DNA of 64,000 nt from Porpolomopsis calyptriformis (GCA_951640195.1 OX621169.1:496001-560000); one strand, 5' to 3'; positions 54,507 through 64,000 are shown, numbered from the stretch's first letter. Numbers and translations: made by a program. The notes: generated from the sequence alone by a model not told the origin.

Positions 54507-56573
54507 TGTCATGAAATTGGCATTCACTCTCTTAAAGTTCTGTTCTTTTCCTCTCTTTTCTGTGCTTTTTCTTTTCAGAAAGGGGCTGTCTTTATTGGTA
54601 GCAGAGACTATTTGTACAAAGGGGGAGTCCATGTCTGATTAACTATTTAGACTAGTCCATCTTGGCAATCTCCTACACCATACTATCCCTCAAAAACTCT
54701 ACAAAACTAGAGACTACCTAACTATCTAATGTGGCCAACTTATTTCCCCAATAGATTGCCCCATTGGTATTTCTACCAGGGCCTGCAACTTAGCAGCCTT
54801 CCCCTCCATGAAACTTATTGCAATCTTCCTCACTTCTTCACCCAGCCAATTGTTGGTGGGACTCCACAACAAACTAGGGGGGATCTCTTCTTCCTCAATC
54901 TTGATGTTGACATTAGTCAACAATATTGATAAATCTTCAACTAAGAAATAAAGATCAGCAACTATGAAGAGGGCAAGTATTATGATTTGGTAGTCGAAGG
55001 TTTTACTTCTTGCGTTGGAGGGGCTGATAAGGAAATGGAATTCGACTAAAGAGTGGGGGAGTTAACTAGGAATCGAACTTAATCTACTGACTAGGGGTCA
55101 GGCTTTATATACTAACTACCTGAGTCATCATGAGTCAGTGGTATGGATGATTACAAAGTGGAATCCGGAATATGACTAGTGAAGGGTCACAAAGAGAATG
55201 AAGGAAACGGAATGTGACTTGTGAAGAGTTGGAAAGAAGGTACATGTGATCAGTCTCTATATATAAAGCGGTAAGGCGGAAGGGTAAACGGAACAGAGAC
55301 TAATCAAGTATGACTAAAAGAAAAATGAAAAAAAGTATCCGTGACAGCAAGAGAGTTAAGGGCTTACCACTAGATATAGGACTTAATGGACCAGGGGTCC
55401 AAGGACGGAAGGGGGGACTGGCAGCCCAGTTGACAACCTCCCCTTTAACAGCTGGAAGGGAGTCTGCCCACTTATCTGACCCCCAATTAACCTGTTCCTC
55501 CAAAGGGAGCTGGGAAGTAGGGGGAGGGGCGTCATCATCCCAAGCTAAAGAAGGGGAAAGCCTATTATCAATAAACAAAGACTAATAAAGACAAAACAAG
55601 ACACTTACCAAGTGGATCCTCCATCAAGCCACAAGTATGCTGGATTAGCCAGTGAATATACGGACACTTCTTGACCTTGTGCTTGCCACTGCAAGTAAGG
55701 CAAGAGAAAGATGACCAGCAGAGATTGGCATCAGAAGGGATACACTGAAGGTAGTAGTGGAATGAATCACAATCAAGGAAGATGGGGGCAGTGCGATGCA
55801 CAACCCCAGACTGCTTGAAGAATTAGACATAGTGACCTTGGTGGGAGGGAGTTATGATGATTGACGAGGATTGAACTGAAGCATAGGGATAAAACCCCTC
55901 ACCTTTTATATGCCTACAGACAAAGGGAGGACCAAAAGAAGCTTCCTCAGTCAAAGAAGAGAAACCTGATATGCTAGGTAAGAGATAGAAACAACAGCAA
56001 TCTCATAACCAGGAGAACAATAGGAACTAGTTATGAGACAACACAGCCCCATGCTGCAGAAGGCTATGCCTAATAGAATCAAGTCATCAGAAGCACACAG
56101 CCTTACGCAGCATGACTAGGAACAATAGCAAACCTTAAATCAGGGGCTGTGAACAATGGAAAAAGGGGTAACTGCAGAGGCTGACTCATAATGACTCCTA
56201 CTTAGGAAATACTATATAAACCCTGAGGGCAAAGCAGATCATCACTTTGTCCTCCTGTGAGATTACTTGTAGTAGCACGAATGCAATCAGAATCATCAGA
56301 CTTCCTTTCCATTAGAACAAGGAAAGAGAAACACAAACTCGAAAACATTAAGCCAACTATTCATACCTATATTCCCTAAACTCTCAGCAGAGGCACATAA
56401 CAGATTTAACCCACAACAGAACTTCTTTGTAGAAGTCAAACTTCACTCTGAAGGAATCATCACCCTTTATGAAGACATTCCTGTCAGAACCTTTTTCTAT
56501 ATCCTCTTATATTTATTAAGCTCCAAGGCCTGCCTTGTGATTAATGAAAAGACTTGCAACTACAGTTGTGACA
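54507..56573 (-). mobile_element. Repeat D, copy D3 (2067 bp including solo LTR E)
   Basis: It starts TGTCATGAAATTGG and ends CAGTTGTGACA, with TSD CTTAG. Without the 374 bp E insertion and its TSD it is about 1693 bp. ORF1 on the minus strand is mutated: ATA for ATG, a stop early in exon 1 (55829) and a frameshift in exon 3 (54780). ORF2 on the plus strand is decayed. The gene thus decays in older copies while the termini are kept. Confidence 0.82.
54978..55346 (-). mobile_element. Solo LTR E (369 bp), related to the A family
   Basis: The sequence starts TATTATGATTTGG (TG changed to TA) and ends CCGTGACA, with TSD GCAAG at 54973-54977 and 55347-55351. The minus strand has TATAAA followed after about 30 nt by AAGTTCGATTC (55080-55070), the same promoter and start layout as A, B and the TRIM. 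Confidence 0.8.
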
Positions 56574-56578
56574 CTTAG

Positions 56579-57037
56579 GTATGACTCAAAACATCTCCAC
56601 CACCTACCACCCACAAACCAATGGCCAATCCGAACAGATGAATCAAACACTTGAACAATACTTACAAGTCTTTGTCAACCACTGTCAGGATAACTGGAAG
56701 GAATGGTTAGTGCTGGCTGAATTCTCATACAATAATTCTGTCTATGCTACTACCACTCAGACTCCTTTCTACATCAATTACAGCCAACACCCCTGGTCAG
56801 GAAACGATACCTGAAGAGAGGTCTGAAATGAATCTGCTGCTCAATTCACCAAGCAAATGAAACACATCCGTCAAGAGACCGAATCTGCCCTTGGACAGGC
56901 CAATGAGAAAATGAAGACCAGTCATGACAAACGATCCTGCTCTGCTCATGAGTATTCCCCTGGAGATAAGGTCTGGCTTGCTGCTACAAATATCAAGACC
57001 AATCGAGTGATGAAGAAACTTGACAACAAATGCTTTG
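56579..57037 (+). pseudogene. Element C integrase, C-terminal fragment
   Basis: STTYHPQTNGQSEQMNQTLEQ with the third catalytic Glu region, WLVLAEFSYNN and PFYINYSQHPW continue the integrase cut at 54506. After stops near 56812-56830 the linker (DKVWLAATNIKTNRVMKKLDNK) follows and is cut by the LTR of A2 at 57038. Confidence 0.8.
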
Positions 57038-57437
57038 TGTTATAAACTGGTTGTCGATGAGATGGTTTTACTTTGGAGAGCTCTGTCCCAAGACAATGAT
57101 AATGTCTCAAGTCCTAGTTATTGGGTTGCTAACGAGGAATCAGACTTAAAGTCTGAATACGACTAACTAGGAGTTTATATACTGACTACGCTACTGCGGA
57201 TGAGTCAGTGTAAACACGAGGAATACATGCGACGAGTAAAGATAAGCATGATAGGGGACTCGGAGCATGTGAAGAGATGAAACATGATTGTCGGAAATGA
57301 AGTATGTCCTATCTCGGATATATGGAAAGATACGAAATTGTGGGGAATCCCTGGGGAATCCCAAGTAGAGATAAGACCTGTCCGACTAAGCAGTAATGAC
57401 TAACATAGAGAGGAAATGAAAATTTACGTCCATGACA
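57038..57437 (-). repeat. A2 3' LTR
   Basis: 400 bp, begins TGTTATAAACTGG and ends CATGACA; the same family as the A1 LTRs with scattered transitions. Confidence 0.9.
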
Positions 57438-57536
57438 TACACCTCGTTTTTCGGGAAATTCGACCCGAATTTCAAACTTGGGCGGTGTCGGTCGTTTCGT
57501 CCTCTGGGGCCTGAGTTTGGATTTCCTCACCAGTGG

Positions 57537-57541
57537 GGGCC
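57537..57541. repeat. TSD of B (GGGCC)
   Basis: GGGCC lies before B and again at 62726-62730 after it. Removing B and one copy restores the A-family sequence seen in A1 at about 37307-37312. Confidence 0.88.
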
Positions 57542-57900
57542 TGTTAGACGGCAGTCTAGGGTTGATCGCAAGGTTTTACTTCAGGCTCTGGGTGTAGGGT
57601 TTTAAAGGGTTGGAAGACTACTGATTGGGGTGTTAACGAAAGAAACAGACTTATCCTAAGTCTATCTACTGCTAGCTTTATATACTAGCTAAGTATGAGT
57701 CATACTGACTACGTGTGAGTCGTAACGACTATGGATGAGTCATGTAGATAAGGAGAGTGATGGTAGACTAAATATAGATATGGCTTGGTCACCTTCTATT
57801 ACTAAGTGGAGCTTGGGTGGCTAAGCGGCTATTGATGTAAACTGTCTGATGTAAATAGGAACAGACGAGCAAAGGAAAAAGAAAAAATATATCTCTGACA
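57542..57900 (-). repeat. B 3' LTR (left, 359 bp)
   Basis: TG..CA ends; next to it TTCACCTCCAC, the complement of the polypurine tract GTGGAGGTGAA. Confidence 0.92.
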
Positions 57901-57943
57901 TTCACCTCCACAAAAAGGAAATTCGTCCCGAATTTTGAGGAGA

Positions 57944-60788
57944 CCCTTCGAAGCGAAGGAAGGGTGTCAAGGGGAGGTGTAAAGGGATGGTAGAGGTGGG
58001 TAGAAAGCCCAGAAGTGGTTCCTAGGAGTTCATTCAATGACGTAGCGAACTTCGATGAGAATTGGGTTCCTCGATCAGTAATGATCTTCTCTGGCCATCC
58101 ATGGTGCTTCCAGACATGTTCTTGAAACAGCGCAGCAGTTCCTTTAGCAGATAGGTTTCCGGTTGTTGGGATGAAGTGAGCCCGTTTGGTGAATCTGTCC
58201 ACCACAACTAGAATAGCATCAAATCCTTTTGAATTGGGGAGTTCCACGATTAGATCAGCAGTGATCTGTTGCCACGGTTTAGTAGGAGGGGGTAACGGTT
58301 GGAGAAGTCCAGTGGGTTTCTGTGGGTAAACCTTGGTCTGTTGACAAGCAAGGCAGGACTTCACGTAATTGGTGATATCTTGTGGGGCACCTTCCCATGT
58401 ATAATTACGGAGGAGCAGTTCCTTCGTCTTCTCAATACTGGGATGGCCACCAGTGGGTGTGTCGTGGGTCAATCGAATAATTTCTGTGCGCAAAGATACG
58501 TCCTTTGGCACAACTATACGATCTCCAGCATCGCGCACAATGCCATCTACATGGGTGTATCCGGAAGAGGGATCTTCAATTTTGGCCATGATCTCGAGGG
58601 GTAGGGGGGAATGAAAGCAAAGCTTGGATAAAAAGTTGGGAGACGATAAACTGATAATCGCATTGATGAAAAGCGCATTGACAAAAAGTTCTTTTGGCAG
58701 AAGGACCTTGTCCTCCACCTCCTCATAAGACTCCGGGTAATGATCTGGACGCTTGGAGAGTCCATCAGCCTTATTCTTGATTCTAGGCTGGTAGCTGATC
58801 CTGAACCAAAAGCGAGCTAAAAATTCAGACCATCTAGCCTGGCGCCTGGAGAGTTGATGACTGGTCATGAAATATTGGAGGGACTGGTTATCAGTCTTGA
58901 TCATAATAGGCTGTCGTGTCCCTTGTAGAAGGTATCTCCATTCATTCAAGGCAGATATGATAGCCAAAAGCTCTTGGTCATGGGTGGGGTAATTTCGTTC
59001 AGCTGGGAGGAGGGTCTTGGAGTAGAAGCCAATGGGATGCCAATCCTCTTCGTCATTCTCTTTCTGGGTCAAGACTGCACCCAGTGCAACACCAGAAGCA
59101 TCCGTCTCCAGAAGGTAAGGAAGGTCTGGCTTCAGGGTCCTCAAAACAGGAGCAGAGGTAAGCGCATTCTTGAGGGTATCAAAAGCACGTTGTTGCTTAG
59201 GGGTCCAAATCCATTCTTGATCCTTTCGTAGGAGCTCATTAAGAGGACAAGCAATCAGGGAGTAATCCTTGATAAACCTCCGCCAAAAGTTGGCAGTGCC
59301 AAGGAAGGATTGGAGATCTCGTTTCTTCTGGGGGATAGGCCAGGTTCTGATCGCCTCAACCTTCTTGGGGTTAATAGCAATGTGGCCTTTTGAGATCATC
59401 ATCCCCAGATAAATCACTTCCTTTTTCTCAAACTGGCACTTGACGGGTTTGCAGGACAGTTGATTCTTCTCCATGATCTCTAGAGTTCGTTCCGTCCAAT
59501 AGGTGAGTTCAGTGAGGTCCTTTCCCATGATCAGGATATCGTCAATATAGATATGGACCTGCTTGGAATCGATAACCTCTTTGAAGAGAACGTCGATCAT
59601 TCGTTGGAAGGAGGCAGGCGAGTTTCGCATTCCAAAGAACATAACGGTGGGCTCGAACAGCCCTCGTCCAGTGTTGAAGGCTCCTTTCCATTCATCTCCT
59701 TCTTTGATACGAATATTGTTAAAGCCCCATCGGATATCTATGACTGTGAACAGTTCCGCTTCTGATAACTTGGTCTGTTGAATAATCTCAGAGATGAGAG
59801 GTAAGGGATAAGCGTCTGGGATTGTGTGAGCATTCAGATAGCGATAGTCTTGGATTGGACGCAGTCCAGCATCTTGTCCTTGGGCATTAACTTCTTCACC
59901 TTTGGCAGCAAAGAAGAACGAGGCAGCTTGTTTGGAGTTTGATCGTCGTATTCGTCCACTTGCAAGTTGTTCCTCCAGGAATTCATTCAGCTTTCCCTGT
60001 TCATACTCAGTGAGTTTGTACACCTTTCCAATCTTGGGCCTAAAGGTAGGTTCGAGATCGATCGCATGGTCAAATTCTGGTCGTCGTGGGGGAAGTTCAT
60101 CAAAGGTGGTCTTCATAAACACCTTCCAGTGCCTCTAGTACTTCTTCAGCACATACTTCTTCATATCTTCCTCCACGGTAGTGGGTCTTGCATGGTCTCC
60201 CAGTGAGACCAATCTGATAATCTTGGCGTAGGAGTCGCCATTCAATGTAGAGCCTACTTGTGACACTATCACTCCAGCCTGAGAAGTCTTGGTTGGGGCC
60301 ACAGTCTGACGTGAAGTCAGTGTTCCAGCCTTCCAGTCAACCAGGGGATCGTTACGTTTGAGCCACGGGTAGCCGAGGATAACCTGTATCATATCTCCTA
60401 AATTTGTCACTTCCAAATGGGTTCGTTCCCTAGGAAAATCTGGCGTCTCCATCCACAGGTCTACAGCATATTCGATGGGACCTCCTCGGTTGTCTGTCCC
60501 ATCTGCGTTCCGCACGGGGATTGGTCCTTCCAATCGATAAAAAGGGATATCGCGCTCCTGCACAAAATTCCAGTTTATAAAGCATCCAGAGGCGCCAGAG
60601 TCTATCAATGCACTGGCGGCAATTCGTCTACCAGTGTCTGTGGTTTCCAACCAAAGGGGTATGGTTAAAGCTTCTTCGCTCGAATCAAGTGCACCAAGAA
60701 TTTGGGAAATAGATTGCATAGGGGTAGTGGTACACATAGAAAAGGAGTCTGCAACGCACGAGCTATTGTCCGGACTGTTCAAAAACCC
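57944..60788 (-). pseudogene. B pol (protease, RT, RNase H, truncated integrase)
   Basis: Entered by -1 shift at GGGTTTT (60782-60788). Protease has an intact ALIDSGASGCF (near 60600). A single in-frame TAG at 60135-60137 separates protease from RT. RT has VHIYIDDILIMGKDL (near 59550) and RNase H has LLETDASGVALG. The integrase zinc finger (H-H-C-C near 58440-58340) and two catalytic Asp regions (QITADLIVELP, ITDRGTQF) are present. After LNELLGTTSGLST the protein jumps to unrelated sequence next to the polypurine tract, deleting the third catalytic residue and the chromodomain. The frame then runs on into the LTR to 57789. Confidence 0.88.
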
Positions 60789-62167
60789 TGTTTCTCCAAA
60801 GCTCTCTTCAGCTCTTCTTTCCTCTTAGGCTCCCAGTTGACGATACCACACTTCTCGAAGTCTTGACGAGAATCTTCATTGGAGTTGACCTCCTCAATCG
60901 AGGCTGAGGTCTCCAGAACTCGAACGTTTCTTCCTCGACCAGGTTTCTTTCCTCCACGACCTCTAGCTGCTGGGGTGAAGGGGCGGCTTCTAGAACCAGA
61001 AGTACTCGTCCTAGGAGCATTGGGACAAGAACTGGCAAAGTGGCCAAATCGTCCACAGTTGAAACATGCTCCTTTGGGAATTCCTCCTAGTGAAGCAGGC
61101 TTTTCTTCTTGTTTGATTCTGGGGGCAGCAGGGTTGGAATAGGTGGAGGGACCAGCAGGTGGTCCTTGTCGGTAGGGGGTGTTGGTGATGCGAGTGTTGC
61201 GAGTCTGGGGCTTAGAAGATGTTCTAGCCAGAAATTCTCGATGTCGTCTGTCAAGTTCAGCAGCACGAGACTGCCATTCAAAGAGGGTGGTGGGTTGACG
61301 ATCTGAGAGGTAGATCTGTCGCAAAAGGGAGGGGTTGAGTCCATCTTTATATAAAGTTGTCGAAGCTTCTTGTCTGTATCCAGTATCATGGGCCCATCGA
61401 TTGAAATTGATGTTATACTCCTCTGCGCTCTTGTTGAACTGCTTGACGTCCTTGATCTTCAGTTGAGCAGTTGACTTGGGGTCCAAGTCTCCAAAGTCTC
61501 GGGCGAGGGCTTGTTCAAAGACAGCCCAATCGGCACCAACCCAGTTCAACGTTGTGTAAGCGTCTACTTGACGCTCAGCCCATGGTTCTGCATTTCCTCC
61601 GATCATAAACGACAAGGCATAGATAATCTTGTCGGCCTCTGAGATTCCTGGTCGTCCCAAATGGTTCAGCTTCACTTGACGCAGGAAATTGCGAAGCTTG
61701 GTGGGATCACCAGAGAATTCATCAGGAGGGTTCATTTTGATCTTGGCGGGGGCAGGGGCAGGGGCAGGGACAGGTTGGGGGAATACTGGGGGTGCTTGGA
61801 AGGGTTGGGGAAATGGCCCAAGAGGGGCAGGGACAGGTTGGGGGCCTATGAGGTTGGCCATCAATACTTGAAGTTGTTGTTCGATTCTATGACTCGCTTG
61901 CGCTTGGTCTTGTTGGACCTGCAGCAATTGTTGATAATCCTGCTTCATGATCTCAAAGGCTACGCGTGGATCTTCTTCTTCATCCTCATCATTGTCCTCA
62001 GCTCGACCTTTCCCTTTTGAGTGAGAGGGACCCGCTTGTTCTTCTTGTTCTTGGGCAGGGTCAACCGTCTCGTCGAGGATGGGAGCTGGGGCAGGAGGGA
62101 GAGAGCCTTCCTGGGAGAGAGGGATAGCAGGGTGAGGGATAGTGGATGATGAACGAGTCAAAACCAT
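60779..62167 (-). CDS. B gag (intact)
   Basis: From ATG 62167 (MVLTRSSSTI) to TGA 60779-60781, 462 residues. The order is a Pro-rich N-terminus, an acidic patch (EDNDEDEEEDPR), a coiled coil, a proline-rich spacer, capsid-like core (NPPDEFSGDPTKLRNFLRQV, YALSFMIGG), a zinc knuckle CFNCGRFGHFASSC near 61060 and a basic RGRGG-type tail. An in-frame non-ATG extension to 62215 exists. The stop directly follows the frameshift heptamer. It is intact, consistent with a young element. Confidence 0.88.
   Translation of the reverse strand: MVLTRSSSTIPHPAIPLSQEGSLPPAPAPILDETVDPAQEQEEQAGPSHSKGKGRAEDNDEDEEEDPRVAFEIMKQDYQQLLQVQQDQAQASHRIEQQLQVLMANLIGPQPVPAPLGPFPQPFQAPPVFPQPVPAPAPAPAKIKMNPPDEFSGDPTKLRNFLRQVKLNHLGRPGISEADKIIYALSFMIGGNAEPWAERQVDAYTTLNWVGADWAVFEQALARDFGDLDPKSTAQLKIKDVKQFNKSAEEYNINFNRWAHDTGYRQEASTTLYKDGLNPSLLRQIYLSDRQPTTLFEWQSRAAELDRRHREFLARTSSKPQTRNTRITNTPYRQGPPAGPSTYSNPAAPRIKQEEKPASLGGIPKGACFNCGRFGHFASSCPNAPRTSTSGSRSRPFTPAARGRGGKKPGRGRNVRVLETSASIEEVNSNEDSRQDFEKCGIVNWEPKRKEELKRALEKQGF
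60782..60788 (-). promoter_or_regulatory. -1 frameshift slippery site of B (GGGTTTT)
   Basis: G GGT TTT in the gag frame followed at once by TGA; protease-RT continues in the -1 frame. Identical to the A1 site. Confidence 0.72.
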
Positions 62168-62335
62168 TGGTGGAACGGTGGCAGTTGGATATTGGGGGGC
62201 TTGACGGGAATACAAGGGGAGAGAGCAAGCCTAATCGATGTTAATGTCTGGGTGGTGAAATTGATCTCGTGGGTGAAGACCTTCAGCACTGGCCAGACAG
62301 AGTAGGGGTTGTATAGCGTGGAGTGAGCAAGAAGG

Positions 62336-62347
62336 AAGTCTGTTTCT
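62336..62347 (-). promoter_or_regulatory. Self-priming primer-binding site of B
   Basis: AGAAACAGACTT on the minus strand abuts the 5' LTR and is complementary over 12 of 12 nt to AAGTCTGTTTCT at 62458-62447 in the LTR, which lies about 30 nt after a TATAAA box. Confidence 0.75.
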
Positions 62348-62725
62348 TGTTAGACGGCAGTCTAGGGTTGATCGCAAGGTTTTACTTCAGGCTCTGGGTG
62401 TAGGGTTTTAAAGGGTTGGAAGACTACTGATTGGGGTGTTAACGAAAGAAACAGACTTATCCTAAGTCTATCTACTGCTAGCTTTATATACTAGCTAAGT
62501 ATGAGTCATACTGACTACGTGTGAGTCGTAACGACTATGGATGAGTCATGTAGATAAGGAGAGTGATAGTAGACTAAATATAGATATGGCTTGGTCACCT
62601 TCTATTACTAAGCAGAGCTTGGGTGGCTAAGCGGAGCTTGGGTGGCTAAGCGGCTATTGATGTAAACTGTCTGATGTAAATAGGAACAGACGAGCAAAGG
62701 AAAAAGAAAAAATATATCTCTGACA
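62348..62725 (-). repeat. B 5' LTR (right, 378 bp)
   Basis: Same as the left LTR plus a tandem duplication of the 19 bp unit GCGGAGCTTGGGTGGCTAA near 62612-62650. Confidence 0.92.
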
Positions 62726-62730
62726 GGGCC

Positions 62731-63398
62731 TCAATAACCACTGAGAGGGAAGCGATGGGGATAGCTTCCGAAGCCGCTTCGATGGGGGAAGGGGCTTGGA
62801 CTGTCTTGACGTCGTCGTCATCTGGGTATTCCAAGTCAAGATTGATGGGGTACTCGACTGACGAACCGTAATCAATTATAGTCTCGGTCGTTGCAAGATC
62901 TTGTTGGGCTCGGAGAAAATCTTCTCGAGAGAGCCGTTCAGCTCGACGACTCTCCTCTATGAGCTTGGCGATGATGGCGCGAGTGGTGACATCGTAGCAG
63001 TCGACCCATGTACACTTCTTCTGTCGTTGGAGCTCCCAAACTTTGAGCTCACTTTCATCCCAGCGGTTCTTCCAATACAGGGCACTCTTCTCTGACGCTT
63101 TGAGTTCAGCCTTCAAAACATTGCGTTCTTGACGGAGTTCTTGGTTCCAGGTACTAACACTATTGCTGTGGACTGTGAGACGCGAAATGGTGACGGCGGG
63201 ATCTTCGGGAGGAGGGGTTTCCGTAGGGTACTCTTTGAAGAAGTCCTCTGCTCGTGCGCGGGCTTGTTGACGTAGTTGTCGAGTGGAGGAGGAAGAGGTG
63301 GAAGGACCGGGGGTAGGGGAACGGATGGCGGCAGATGAGGGGATTCGTCCAGCGCGTCTGATGGCGACTTGAGGAGAGGGAGATTGAGTGGCGGGCAT
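62731..63398 (-). CDS. A2 ORF3 (main part; C-terminal end at 57541-57471 beyond B)
   Basis: From ATG 63398 (MPATQSPSPQVAIRR) the frame is open to the B insertion at 62731. It would continue, if B were absent, at 57541 (PTGEEIQTQAPEDETTDTAQV) to a stop near 57471. No stop is present in the exonic part, unlike A1. The same coiled-coil (KAELKASEK, ESRRAERLSREDF) and acidic C-terminal composition is seen. Function unknown. Confidence 0.68.
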
Positions 63399-63567
63399 TA
63401 TGAATGATGATTCAGTGATGTCGGCGTTGGGAGCAACAGTTTGGGGTGAGTTCGTCAAAAGTGGGGAAAGACTGGATGGAATCGTATCGACGATTCTGAG
63501 TTTATAAATGCCTACTCAACCTAAAAATAGAATTCAAAAGTGGACAGCTGGAATGATGACAAACGAG

Positions 63568-64000
63568 TCAAGTTGTTGTTTGAATTGAGTCTTCGTAAGT
63601 CTTCACAATTTCTTTAGCGTGTCGTAAGACGTTCGATCGTTCTTCCCAAGTAGCTTCTTCGATCGGATAACCTTTCCATTTGACCAAATACTTTCGTCGG
63701 CGTTGAGCTCCGGAGTGTTGAAGAATAGATTCAACTTCATATTCTTCTTCGTTCTCGATCAGATCTGGTGGAGGTCGAGATGTATCAGTAATATCAGGGT
63801 GGAGCAACTTATCTTCGACATTTGGTCTCAGGAGTGATACGTGAAAAACTGGGTGAAGTTTCCAAGTTCCGGGGATATCGATAAGATACGCAAGATCCGA
63901 TACTTGTTTCAGGATCTTGAATGGTCCAGTTCTTCGGTTATCTAGTTTCTTGGCAGGTCGAGTCGTCTTGATGTTCTTGGTGTCTAACCAAACCAAATCT
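63568..64000 (-). CDS. A2 pol C-terminal part with chromodomain (partial)
   Basis: The frame entering from the right edge covers the integrase C-terminal GPY/F-like region (RRTGPFKILKQVSDLAYLI) and the chromodomain RKYLVKWKGYPIEEATWEER, ending at TGA 63568-63570. It is intact here, where A1 has a stop just before the chromodomain. Chromodomains direct chromovirus integration to marked chromatin. Confidence 0.85.
   Translation of the reverse strand, partial: DLVWLDTKNIKTTRPAKKLDNRRTGPFKILKQVSDLAYLIDIPGTWKLHPVFHVSLLRPNVEDKLLHPDITDTSRPPPDLIENEEEYEVESILQHSGAQRRRKYLVKWKGYPIEEATWEERSNVLRHAKEIVKTYEDSIQTTT

Larger units (their letters stand above)
46444..57037 (+). mobile_element. Element C: old plus-strand Ty3/gypsy element broken by later insertions
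   Basis: Coding pieces read gag (46927-47227 and 50650-51160), protease (about 51800-52317), RT (52343-53214), RNase H (53254-53690), integrase (53708-54501 and 56579-57037). They become collinear when D1 (47228-50644, plus one TSD), D3 (54507-56573, plus one TSD) and the downstream A2 are removed. The left limit is uncertain: TGTTATG at 46444 is proposed as the start of its 5' LTR because transposase coding ends there. The 3' LTR is not in the window (A2 interrupts the integrase C-terminal part at 57037). Numerous stops show it is dead. Confidence 0.75.
57542..62725 (-). mobile_element. Element B: young Ty3/gypsy element with integrase deletion (5184 bp)
   Basis: LTRs are 57542-57900 (359 bp) and 62348-62725 (378 bp), TGTTAGACGGCAG to CTCTGACA, differing by a few substitutions and a 19 bp tandem duplication in the right LTR. 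Exact TSD GGGCC. Minus-strand order: PBS, gag, protease, RT, RNase H, integrase. The integrase C-terminal part and any chromodomain are missing, so B cannot integrate by its own enzyme. High LTR identity indicates recent insertion. Confidence 0.93.
57038..64000 (-). mobile_element. Element A2: second copy of the A family, interrupted by B, extends past the window
   Basis: The left (3') 400 bp LTR is 57038-57437. Internal sequence runs 57438-57541, then resumes at 62731 after element B and its TSD and reaches 64000 in the pol C-terminal region. Compared with A1, ORF3 and the chromodomain end of pol are intact here, so A2 is better preserved. Confidence 0.88.

Noticed and set aside
54507..56573. 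Repeat D as a TIR DNA transposon
   Set aside because: Only TGTCA/TGACA (5 bp) are inverted at the ends, there is no transposase, and all three TSDs are 5 bp as in LTR-type integration. The ends also resemble LTR ends of A and B. An LTR-like origin is preferred but not proven.

Overview
The window is nuclear DNA of a filamentous basidiomycete, most likely an Agaricomycete. Evidence: genes split by many 45-70 bp GT-AG introns, a NACHT-WD40 STAND receptor, an F-box/LRR-like protein, chromodomain-bearing Ty3/gypsy retrotransposons, and recognisable single-copy housekeeping proteins. No organellar, bacterial or viral genome features, CRISPR arrays or rRNA were seen.

Layout. 1-8341 holds a Jsn1/Puf1-type RRM+Pumilio RNA-binding protein (cut by the left edge), a small membrane-anchored protein and a SIP5-like zinc-finger protein. 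8342-15300 is a rearranged duplication zone: the SIP5 3' part and an unrecognised three-exon gene family (three copies, here called X) are duplicated, with a truncated copy of the start of the neighbouring NLR gene; a 1.03 kb TRIM-like element with 204 bp LTRs sits in one copy. 15305-21631 carries a 1502-residue NACHT-WD40 receptor with 14 very similar WD repeats, and a convergent F-box protein. 21632-30125 is gene-poor: a decayed partial duplicate of the DNA polymerase delta small subunit gene, and two tandem paralogous small genes (Y1, Y2) with repeated G-[DN/S]-[QR] motifs. 30126-36188 is a compact housekeeping block: an arrestin-like protein and an SLC35F6-like transporter diverge from a 219 bp promoter, and the transporter converges on POLD2 (DNA polymerase delta subunit 2).

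36189-64000 is a nested retrotransposon cluster. Element A1 (gypsy, 400 bp LTRs, minus strand) is complete but decayed. Right of it lies an old plus-strand gypsy element C, broken by a remarkable repeat D (about 1.7 kb, TG..CA ends, perfect 5 bp target duplications, carrying a spliced 237-residue gene). D1 sits in C, D2 sits in D1, D3 sits in C, and a solo LTR (E) sits in D3. C is then cut by A2 (same family as A1), which is itself cut by a young gypsy element B with exact TSDs. A and B share a gag/pol -1 frameshift signal (GGGTTTT followed at once by the gag stop). A, B and the TRIM share an 11-12 nt primer site adjacent to the LTR that is complementary to the predicted 5' end of their own transcript, as in Tf1/sushi self-priming elements; the pairing covaries between families. 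LTR divergence is concentrated at CpG sites, which suggests decay of methylated cytosines.
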